NCBI GenBank assembly: GCA_002369255.1
Contig: DFFO01000014.1
Location: 1 to 5,660 of the forward strand
Length of the DNA stretch: 5,660 bases
Source: Lachnospiraceae bacterium UBA3774
GTDB taxonomy: Bacteria; Bacillota; Clostridia; Lachnospirales; Lachnospiraceae
Direction: 5' to 3'
The stretch's first letter is position 1. Each line of letters opens with the position of its first letter. Below are positions 1 to 5,365 of this stretch, in pieces. The notes beneath the pieces are model-generated. The model saw only the letters and a list, made by a program, of their open reading frames with translations, was not told the origin of the DNA and did not search any database. Both the position numbers and the translations under genes were made by a program.

Positions 1-42
1 CTGCTTGTAAGGCAGATGCTCTCCCAGCTGAGCTAAGACCCC
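1..42 (-). tRNA. tRNA-Val (anticodon UAC), 5' part, cut by window edge
   Basis: Read on the minus strand from 42, the sequence starts with the acceptor strand GGGGTCT, then T8 A9, a D arm of GCTC-loop-GAGC, and an anticodon stem TCTGC with the loop CTTACAA. The anticodon TAC (positions 9-7) decodes valine. The last visible bases are the 3' half of the anticodon stem; the variable loop, T arm and 3' acceptor strand lie outside the window to the left. The conserved TTAGCTCAGCTGGGAGAGC block is typical of bacterial tRNA-Val, so identity is well supported although only about half the gene is present. It is transcribed from the promoter at 72-101. More tRNA genes may follow outside the window, but none can be seen. 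Confidence 0.93.
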
Positions 43-71
43 ATACGCGCTTCCTTAAAAGCTGCTTGAAC

Positions 72-101
72 ATTATACTGTCACACCTGTTGAAATGTCA
101 A
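72..101 (-). promoter_or_regulatory. Consensus sigma-A promoter of the tRNA-Val gene
   Basis: On the minus strand there is a perfect -35 box TTGACA (101-96) and a perfect -10 box TATAAT (77-72) separated by 18 bp. Transcription would start near 65, leaving a leader of about 23 nt before the mature tRNA end at 42. Two perfect hexamers suit a stable RNA gene. The -35 box lies only 11 bp beyond the stop codon of the upstream transporter gene, and no clear terminator separates them. Confidence 0.88.
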
Positions 102-112
102 GCACTTTTTTG

Positions 113-1720
113 TCAAAAATCTTTGTTTTTCCCATGCAGGATTTCACTGTCAAGCATTCCGATCTTGTCTGCCTGGAGAACCATTTCAAGCTGAAGCATT
201 GCCTGGTTTGCGGCGTTTGCAAAAATGCCGAAAACAATATCAAAAATCATTGCGTCCACAATCCCGCTTCCCGGGATCCCGAGTATTGAAAAAAGCGCTA
301 CGTATGCCAGAAGATTCGCACCGGGTACGGGTGGCGTAGCGACAAAAAGGAAGACCGTGAGCACAACGTCCATAGCAAACCACAAAACGGACGTTTCTAT
401 CCCGTGTACGGACGCGGCATATACAGTAAAGATAATGCTTCCGACCATGCTTATAGGCATATAAAGCACCAGTCCGTTTGGCAGCATGATGTCGGTAAAT
501 CTTTTGTTTATTCCGAGCTCTTTTATGCACCCTGACTCCGCAGCTGCATATGAGGCGTCAAGAGAGCCGGCCTTCAGAGCGATGAAAAACGGTTCTTTCA
601 GCTTTTTAATCAGAGAAGGAATATTTGTTTTTTTCTTTATACCGACGTGGATCAGGCTGCCGAGCATACATACCGCAGATATCAGTATGGCTGCGGCAAA
701 GCACTTCCACAGGCCGACAGTCGCCACGGACCTTTCTGTAAGTACGTTTAGCCCGAGCAAAATGCAGGCAAAATACGGAACCATGCGGCTCATAAAGCCC
801 GACGCATTCATGCCGACAAGGTTTATCTCTCTGACCATCCCGATGAGACTTTTGACTTTGGAGTCGAGGATATTGAGAATTACGCCGATGACGCCCGCAA
901 GGGCAAGCAGCTGCGGCGTATTTGAGTTGAGAAAAGGCATCAAAAGATTGTCCGGGACAAAATCGAGGATGCTGTTTAGCGCCGCGGACAATTCCGTAGG
1001 CTGCGTATTTCCGGATGAACCTGTGATGAACAGCAGCCGTCCGATCTCCAGCGAAAGCGCGGCGATAACCGTGCTGATAGCGAAAAATCTGCCGACCATT
1101 TTCATCCCGTTGCCGCCGTGCTCGTAGATCTTTCCGGTGTTTAGAACAGTATTTAGCGCCATAAAGAAAATCACCGGACCGGATAGTATATTGAGCAATC
1201 TTATCCAGACATTATAAAGCGGAGAAAAGACATTGTTTATTACGCCCGGTTTTGCGGCTGACGGCACAAGAAATCTGCCCAAAAGACCGAGCAGCAGACC
1301 GCCCGCGACAGCGACGACTATCTTGAGCACAGGGTTCATTCCCGGCAGCGGCACGTCTATTCGAAGTTCATTTTTCTGATTTGTATAACTGTACTGAGGA
1401 TTTAATCCTGCAGCACCAAGGAGCAAGTTGCACATATCCCGTATTTCTTCATCTTCTACTCCGAGCGGGTTAAAGGGTTCTTCGATAAAAGACGCAGAAA
1501 TCACGATCCGGCTCATTTTTCGCTTTATTTCAAACGTGACAGGGACCTCGTCTCCGAATCTTTCGCGAAAGCGCAGGAAGGCTTCTTCCAGAGAAAGTCT
1601 GATCCTGATAATGTTTTTTTGTTCGATCCTGTATTCTTTCAGATATTTATCCGTCTGAAGCGACATCAAATCTATGGATCCGGCCGAAAAATCCATTTTG
1701 GCTTCGTATAGCTTTTTCAT
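113..1720 (-). CDS. GHKL ATPase-like domain fused to a DAACS-type (dicarboxylate/cation symporter fold) membrane protein
   Basis: From the ATG at 1720 this is 535 aa. Residues about 8-124 are soluble and resemble the RsbW/histidine-kinase ATPase fold: an N-box-like helix LSLEEAFLRF (42-51), FIEEPFNP (78-85) where the family has a DxGxxFdP-like strand, and a C-terminal stretch with NPQYSYTNQKNELRI (107-121). The N-box Asn is Arg50 by eye, so ATP binding is doubtful. From about residue 130 the protein is membrane-embedded and follows the glutamate-transporter fold: LSGPVIFFMALNTV (179-192), a re-entrant region GSLDASYAAAE (385-395), LPNGLVLYMPIS (413-424) at the TM7 position, VPGANLLAYVALFSILGIP (465-483) at HP2, and a last helix. 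The canonical SSSxTLP, NMDGT and final-helix acidic/Arg/Asn residues are not conserved. It probably moves, or senses, a small organic anion or amino acid; the substrate is unknown. Start choice: a TTG at 1759 would give 548 aa but has no ribosome site; the ATG has an AGGA 13 nt upstream, so the start is uncertain. It diverges from the ABC exporter gene. Confidence 0.82.
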   Translation of the reverse strand: MKKLYEAKMDFSAGSIDLMSLQTDKYLKEYRIEQKNIIRIRLSLEEAFLRFRERFGDEVPVTFEIKRKMSRIVISASFIEEPFNPLGVEDEEIRDMCNLLLGAAGLNPQYSYTNQKNELRIDVPLPGMNPVLKIVVAVAGGLLLGLLGRFLVPSAAKPGVINNVFSPLYNVWIRLLNILSGPVIFFMALNTVLNTGKIYEHGGNGMKMVGRFFAISTVIAALSLEIGRLLFITGSSGNTQPTELSAALNSILDFVPDNLLMPFLNSNTPQLLALAGVIGVILNILDSKVKSLIGMVREINLVGMNASGFMSRMVPYFACILLGLNVLTERSVATVGLWKCFAAAILISAVCMLGSLIHVGIKKKTNIPSLIKKLKEPFFIALKAGSLDASYAAAESGCIKELGINKRFTDIMLPNGLVLYMPISMVGSIIFTVYAASVHGIETSVLWFAMDVVLTVFLFVATPPVPGANLLAYVALFSILGIPGSGIVDAMIFDIVFGIFANAANQAMLQLEMVLQADKIGMLDSEILHGKNKDF

Positions 1721-1777
1721 TTTTTTTGCAGCATCCTGTTGTTTTATTACCTGCGACAAAAATGTCGTATTGCCGGT

Positions 1778-1806
1778 ATTTTATCACAAAACGTCTTGCA
1801 TTTACA
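1778..1806 (-). promoter_or_regulatory. Probable promoter of the GHKL-DAACS fusion gene
   Basis: On the minus strand the -10 box TAAAAT (1783-1778) is preceded by TG one base upstream, giving an extended -10 element (TGATAAAAT). A weak -35 box TGTAAA (1806-1801, 3 of 6 matches) sits 17 bp away and coincides with the left arm of the dyad at 1801-1822. Transcription would start near 1771. That gives a leader of about 50 nt to the ATG at 1720, but only about 12 nt to the TTG at 1759, which weakly favours the ATG. Confidence 0.5.
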
Positions 1807-1824
1807 CTCCGATGGGTGTAAATT
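1796..1824 (+). promoter_or_regulatory. Possible promoter of the ABC exporter gene
   Basis: On the plus strand TTGCAT (1796-1801) and TAAATT (1819-1824) are spaced by 17 bp. The matches to consensus are modest (3/6 and 4/6). The spacer is almost entirely occupied by the dyad at 1801-1822, an arrangement suited to repression or to MerR-type control. An alternative pair is TTTACA (1801-1806) with TACTTT (1824-1829), also at 17 bp. Which one is used cannot be settled by eye. Confidence 0.4.
1801..1822. promoter_or_regulatory. Palindromic operator candidate in the divergent promoter region
   Basis: Two perfect 7-bp arms, TTTACAC (1801-1807) and GTGTAAA (1816-1822), are separated by 8 bp; a further C-G pair (1809/1814) inside adds to the symmetry. 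It is not followed by a T-run in either direction, so it is not a terminator. It overlaps the -35 region of the leftward promoter and lies between the candidate -35 and -10 boxes of the rightward one, so one dimeric regulator could control both genes. The regulator is not encoded in this window, and the family (TetR, MarR, GntR, MerR) cannot be told from the site alone. Confidence 0.55.
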
Positions 1825-1844
1825 ACTTTGAACAAAAAAAATAT

Positions 1845-1850
1845 GGGAAG
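1845..1850 (+). promoter_or_regulatory. Ribosome binding site fixing the ABC exporter start
   Basis: GGGAAG at 1845-1850 lies 7 nt before the ATG at 1858. Two upstream in-frame starts exist: a TTG at 1828 and an ATG at 1843. Both are preceded by A/T-rich sequence without a purine-rich site, and the ATG at 1843 overlaps this ribosome site. The protein starting at 1858 (MFKRFISYYKPHK) begins the way many exporters of this family do. Confidence 0.7.
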
Positions 1851-1857
1851 AATTCAG

Positions 1858-3588
1858 ATGTTTAAGAGATTTATCAGTTATTACAAACCGCACAAAAAAA
1901 TGCTTGCTCTCGATATGGGAGCGTCCCTGATGATATCAGTTGTGGGAATGGTCTATCCCATCATCACCAACCGCATGTTGAACGATTATATTCCGAACCG
2001 GAAATATCAGATCATAATCATCTCCGGCGCGTCGCTTTTTCTGCTGTATATCATCCGGATGATGCTGCGGCATTTCGTTCAGTACCGCGGGCATATGATC
2101 GGCGTAAAAATGCAGTCTCAGATGAGACGCGATCTGTTTTCGCATCTGCAAAAGCTTCCATTCAGCTTTTATGACGAGCATGAGACCGGAAGGATCATGA
2201 CCCGCATTACAAGCGATCTTTTTGAGGTCGCCGAGCTGGCTCATCACGGCCCAGAAAATATACTGATAAGCTCTACGATGATCCTGCTCTCCTTCGTTTA
2301 TCTGCTTACCATCAACGTTTACCTCACGCTTATCATCTTTACCTGCGTTCCGGTGCTGTTCTTTATTTCGCGCCATCTGCGCCGCAAGCTGCGCGCGGCC
2401 TTTGACGATCGCCGCGAAAGCAATGCGATAATCAATTCAAACGTAGAAAGCAGCATTACGGGAATACGCGTTACAAAAGCTTACGCCAACAGCGAGATGG
2501 AATTGCAGAAGTTTGCCGGCAGCGACTCGCTTTTTGTAAAAGCGAACCGAAAAGTTTATCTGGCTATGGCGCGGTTTTTTTCCACCACGTCTTTTATATC
2601 CGACGTTTTCAACGTACTCGTGCTGATCGCGGGCGGTTTGTTCCTTTACAACGGCAGCATTACCTTCGGCGATTATTCTACATTTATCGTCTCGGTAAAC
2701 CTGTTTATCAACCCCGTTACCACGCTTATCAACTTTACAGAACAGTTCCAGAACGGCGTCAGCGGTTTTAAGCGCTTTACGGATATCATGGACGAAAAGC
2801 CGGAGAAAGACGCAGCGGACGCGGTTCCTCTCGATAATATCGATGGCGTGATAGATTTTGTAGACGTCAGCTACTCATACAAGACTTCCCGCGAGGTTCT
2901 TCACAATATTGATCTGCACCTTGAAAAAGGGCAAAAGCTCGCGCTGGTAGGACCGTCTGGCGGCGGAAAAACCACTATCTGTCATCTTCTGCCGAGATTT
3001 TACAGACTCGGAGAAGATTCGGGCAAGATCCTTATCGACGGAAAAGATATCAGCAAGATTACAATGGAGTCGTTGCGTAAAAATATCGGGATCGTGCAGC
3101 AGGACGTATTTTTGTTCGGCGGAAGCGTCAGAGACAATATCCTTTACGGACGCCCGGACGCTACGGACGCGGAAATCGTGGAAGCGGCAAAAAGAGCCAA
3201 CATCCACGAATATATCATGTCGCTTCCCAATGGATATGATACCGAGATTGGCGAGCGCGGAGTAAAGCTCTCGGGCGGCCAAAAACAGCGTCTGTCGATC
3301 GCGCGCGTATTTTTGAAAGATCCTTCTATCCTCGTACTGGACGAGGCTACGAGCGCGCTTGACAATACGACTGAGATCCTGATACAGCAGGCGCTGGACG
3401 AGCTGTGCAAGGGGCGCACCACTCTGGTCGTAGCGCACCGCCTTTCCACCATACGAAACGCCGACGAGATCGCCGTAGTCGAAAACGGACGCATTACAGA
3501 GCGCGGCACGCACGAAGAGCTGATGGCTGCAGGCGGCACGTACAAAGAGCTTTATTCACTTCAGTTTCGGGAAAACGAAATAGTCTAA
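1858..3588 (+). CDS. ABC exporter half-transporter (MsbA/multidrug type), fused membrane and ATPase domains
   Basis: This 576-aa protein is a complete type IV exporter subunit. Six membrane segments lie at roughly residues 15-40, 50-72, 134-152, 154-172, 247-265 and 270-292, with the characteristic FYDEHETGRIMTRITSD loop at 104-120. The ATPase domain follows: Walker A GPSGGGKTT (365-373, Lys371), Q-loop Gln415, x-loop TEIGERG (462-468), signature LSGGQ (471-475), Walker B ILVLDE (491-496, catalytic Glu496) and H-loop His527. Every catalytic residue is present, so a homodimer with two active sites is plausible, and no partner subunit is encoded here. The family pumps lipids, drugs or peptides out of the cytoplasm using ATP; the substrate cannot be inferred. 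There is no N-terminal peptidase domain. It diverges from the GHKL-DAACS gene across the dyad at 1801-1822 and converges with the MFS gene 8 bp downstream. Confidence 0.95.
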   Translation: MFKRFISYYKPHKKMLALDMGASLMISVVGMVYPIITNRMLNDYIPNRKYQIIIISGASLFLLYIIRMMLRHFVQYRGHMIGVKMQSQMRRDLFSHLQKLPFSFYDEHETGRIMTRITSDLFEVAELAHHGPENILISSTMILLSFVYLLTINVYLTLIIFTCVPVLFFISRHLRRKLRAAFDDRRESNAIINSNVESSITGIRVTKAYANSEMELQKFAGSDSLFVKANRKVYLAMARFFSTTSFISDVFNVLVLIAGGLFLYNGSITFGDYSTFIVSVNLFINPVTTLINFTEQFQNGVSGFKRFTDIMDEKPEKDAADAVPLDNIDGVIDFVDVSYSYKTSREVLHNIDLHLEKGQKLALVGPSGGGKTTICHLLPRFYRLGEDSGKILIDGKDISKITMESLRKNIGIVQQDVFLFGGSVRDNILYGRPDATDAEIVEAAKRANIHEYIMSLPNGYDTEIGERGVKLSGGQKQRLSIARVFLKDPSILVLDEATSALDNTTEILIQQALDELCKGRTTLVVAHRLSTIRNADEIAVVENGRITERGTHEELMAAGGTYKELYSLQFRENEIV

Positions 3589-3590
3589 AA

Positions 3591-3606
3591 GCAGGATCAA
3601 TCCTGC
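3591..3606. terminator. Small hairpin between convergent genes, possible weak bidirectional terminator
   Basis: GCAGGA (3591-3596) pairs with TCCTGC (3601-3606) around a TCAA loop. On the minus strand the stem is followed by TTTT (3590-3587); on the plus strand it is followed only by a mixed A/T stretch. The stem is short (6 bp). The stop codon of the MFS gene (TGA, 3599-3597) lies in the loop, and the ABC exporter stop ends at 3588, so the hairpin is shared by both transcript ends. Termination strength is probably low. Confidence 0.45.
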
Positions 3607-4874
3607 GTATTATATACTTTTGAAACCGTGCGGGAATTGCCGCCTATCAAAACAACGGCGGCAACACCGCAGATAAGTTCGAAAATCACTATTATCGTCC
3701 GGATGGGCAGCACCAAAGAAAGCAGTCCGGAAACAAACTGTCCCAAAAGCATTCCTATCATGGTTATCGTACTGAAAACGCCGTTGAAGCGGCCTTTTTT
3801 CTCGTCCGGAACGTATCTTTGCGTCGCGGAGATTCTGATATTGTACGACGTAACGCCCAGGAGCCCGTTGAGTATGCAGCAGACTATCATGAGCTTTACG
3901 GGAAGGAACAGATAAACCGCGCCGAGCAGCGATATGCTGACGTAAACAAAAAGCGCGATACTGAACTTTTTGTCGGTGGGGAGCTTGTGTCTGTAATGGA
4001 AAGTGCCGCCGAGCGCCCTTGCCACCGAGCCGCAGCCCCAAACGATCATATAAATATACTCTCCGTCCTTGAAGGCTTCCCGAAAATACGGGAGCGTCAT
4101 GGCGTTTCCGGCACCTGACGCAAAAAACGAAAAGAAAAAGTACGCCGTTACTGCAAGAAGCCCTTTTTCGGACTTCAAATAACCAATTCCCTCTTTAAAA
4201 TCCGCGGCAAAACGTTTTACGCCTTTTGACTTAAAGCCCGAGGCTTCGTCCATGTCCTGACGGAGCTGTATATAATCTTCTTTTTGTTTTATCCTTGTCT
4301 CGAATATCGCGGCGATCAGATACGTGACAACGTTTATCTCAAAAATAGCCACTATTCCGAGGCTTTTGTAGATAAACGTCGATACCGGAACCATAACCAT
4401 GGTAAGCGTTTCGAGCGTGCTTGCGACGCTGTATGCTTTGGAATAATTGCCCTTGCTGATAAGCAACGGATAAAAGCTCTCATAGGCGACCTGATATACG
4501 CTGCCGATAGTGCCGAGTATAAAAACGCCGAGCGCAAGAAGCGGGAAATTCAGTATCCCGGCCTTTATCACGATTGCAAATATCACATACAGTCCCGCGG
4601 TGATAAAATCCAGCGTATAGATAGTCTTTTTGCGCGAGAACCGGTCAAGAAAAGGCCCTGAAAGTACCGGCATCACAATAGAGGGAAGAAAATAGGCTAT
4701 GTTATAAAGCGCAAAATAAAAGGGCGAGCCGGTATAATCCAGCACTAAAAGAGACATAGCAAAGCCTGAGAGCGTGCCTCCAAGCATTGAAACTACGCTC
4801 CCAAGGGTGATTATTGTAAAATCTCTCGTCCAAAGCGGACTTGCCGTATCTTTTTCTTTAGTTTTATCTTTCAT
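3597..4874 (-). CDS. Major facilitator superfamily permease, efflux type
   Basis: This 425-aa protein has about twelve hydrophobic segments beginning near residue 18 and a longer charged central loop (about 193-235) between the two six-helix halves, as usual for the superfamily. The loop 2-3 signature is clear: GPFLDRFSRKK (73-83), matching G-x-x-x-D-R-x-x-R-K. YESFYPLLISKGNYSKAYSVAS (131-152) and QRYVPDEKKGRFNG (352-365) match positions conserved in the macrolide-efflux (MefA-like) and EntS-like branch, so drug or small-molecule export driven by the proton gradient is likely; the substrate is unknown. The start ATG at 4874 has GGA 8 nt upstream, a moderate ribosome site. It has its own promoter (-10 at 4914-4919) and ends tail to tail with the ABC exporter. 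The two exporters may serve related detoxification roles, but they are transcribed separately. Confidence 0.92.
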   Translation of the reverse strand: MKDKTKEKDTASPLWTRDFTIITLGSVVSMLGGTLSGFAMSLLVLDYTGSPFYFALYNIAYFLPSIVMPVLSGPFLDRFSRKKTIYTLDFITAGLYVIFAIVIKAGILNFPLLALGVFILGTIGSVYQVAYESFYPLLISKGNYSKAYSVASTLETLTMVMVPVSTFIYKSLGIVAIFEINVVTYLIAAIFETRIKQKEDYIQLRQDMDEASGFKSKGVKRFAADFKEGIGYLKSEKGLLAVTAYFFFSFFASGAGNAMTLPYFREAFKDGEYIYMIVWGCGSVARALGGTFHYRHKLPTDKKFSIALFVYVSISLLGAVYLFLPVKLMIVCCILNGLLGVTSYNIRISATQRYVPDEKKGRFNGVFSTITMIGMLLGQFVSGLLSLVLPIRTIIVIFELICGVAAVVLIGGNSRTVSKVYNTQD

Positions 4875-4913
4875 ATACTGTTTCCGGGCTTATTTTAAAC
4901 ACTACAGCTTTAG

Positions 4914-4919
4914 AGTATA
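4914..4919 (-). promoter_or_regulatory. -10 box of the MFS permease gene
   Basis: TATACT on the minus strand (4919-4914) matches the -10 consensus at 5 of 6 positions and would start transcription near 4907, about 33 nt before the ATG at 4874. No good -35 box is seen at the right distance; the matching position (around 4937-4942) falls inside the terminator stem at 4933-4964. The promoter may therefore be weak or activator-dependent. Confidence 0.4.
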
Positions 4920-4932
4920 ACATAATGCAGGC

Positions 4933-4964
4933 AAAAAAGCGACCTCGTGGGGGTGCAAAGGCGC
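4933..4964 (-). terminator. Intrinsic terminator downstream of the Fic pseudogene
   Basis: On the minus strand GCGCCT (4964-4959) pairs with AGGTCGC (4945-4939) as a 6-bp GC-rich stem with one bulged T, followed directly by TTTTTT (4938-4933). It lies 25 bp beyond the stop codon of the Fic remnant, in the correct orientation, so it is probably that gene's original terminator. An overlapping alternative fold pairs the GGGG and CCCC runs in this region and is less consistent with the T-run. Confidence 0.55.
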
Positions 4965-4988
4965 CGTCCATCCCCTAAAAATCGATCA

Positions 4989-5262
4989 TCATGTATAAGG
5001 TACGTTGAAATAGTCCAATACTTTTTTGAAACTGTCCTGCGCGGCAAGACCGGTGTCCCGAAGGTATCCGCGTTCTGTAGGCCAATTCTGTAGACCACGG
5101 TAATAGAACATCTTCATATCGTCCGTGATAATGAAGGGAACAATACCATACCGTAAACACTCTTTGAACAGCAGAAGTCTTCCAACACGTCATCAACTTT
5201 AACGGCTTTCGTCAGCCCAATGGTATTCGTCTCAAAAATATAACGGGTCTGATCATATGTAC
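4989..5262 (-). pseudogene. Fic-family protein remnant with internal deletion, frame change and missing N-terminus
   Basis: Two parts of one Fic protein are readable on the minus strand in different frames. The first (about 5260-5180) reads YDQTRYIFETNTIG and then VDDVLE, which fits the N-terminal region of Fic proteins known to me. The second (5189-4989, 66 codons then TGA, no internal stop) reads RVGRLLLFKECL, IVPFIITDD, KMFYYRGLQNW, GYLRDTGLAAQD and KKVLDYF, which fits the extreme C-terminus after the catalytic HPFxxGNGRxxR motif. The middle of the protein, including the catalytic His and the GNG, is gone, and the residues before YDQTRY are also lost. The two frames overlap in the 10 bp at 5180-5189, which can be read both ways. 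Intact Fic enzymes of this type transfer AMP or related groups to target proteins; this copy must be inactive. A terminator follows at 4933-4964. The family call rests on remembered family sequences. Confidence 0.75.
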
Positions 5263-5309
5263 CTTTACCAGATTACTTGCAAGTGAAAAAGATAATTAAT
5301 AGTTCTCCG

Positions 5310-5338
5310 TTGCCAAAGCGGATAAAACGGGGTATAAT
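5310..5338 (+). promoter_or_regulatory. Strong sigma-A-type promoter for the gene starting at 5366
   Basis: TTGCCA (5310-5315, 5 of 6) and a perfect TATAAT (5333-5338) are spaced by the ideal 17 bp. Transcription would start near 5345, leaving a leader of about 20 nt that contains the ribosome site AAAGGGGG (5351-5358). No operator dyad is evident around it. Confidence 0.82.
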
Positions 5339-5365
5339 AACGGTGGTAAGAAAGGGGGTTAATTC

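Noticed and set aside
95..289. Open frame on the plus strand over the end of the transporter gene
   Set aside because: It is antisense to a well-supported gene, has no ribosome site and resembles no family.
486..1127. 213-codon plus-strand open frame
   Set aside because: It is the complementary shadow of the membrane core of the GHKL-DAACS gene, which has clear homology; the antisense product has no recognisable domain.
1828..1857. TTG start at 1828 adding 10 residues to the ABC exporter
   Set aside because: It has no ribosome site, whereas GGGAAG is correctly spaced before the ATG at 1858.
2875..3513. 212-codon minus-strand open frame
   Set aside because: It lies entirely within the ATPase domain of the ABC exporter, whose motifs are all intact in the plus frame.
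4284..4661. 125-codon plus-strand open frame
   Set aside because: It is a shadow of the MFS permease, with a charged composition typical of a complementary frame and no ribosome site.
4949..4977. GGGGGTG/CATCCCC pairing as a plus-strand regulatory hairpin
   Set aside because: It has a 13-nt or longer loop, one wobble pair and no plus-strand gene immediately downstream; the minus-strand terminator explains the stretch better.
4975..5196. 73-codon minus-strand open frame taken as a small gene
   Set aside because: The neighbouring frame in the same stretch encodes the recognisable Fic C-terminus, so this frame is an accidental reading of the pseudogene.
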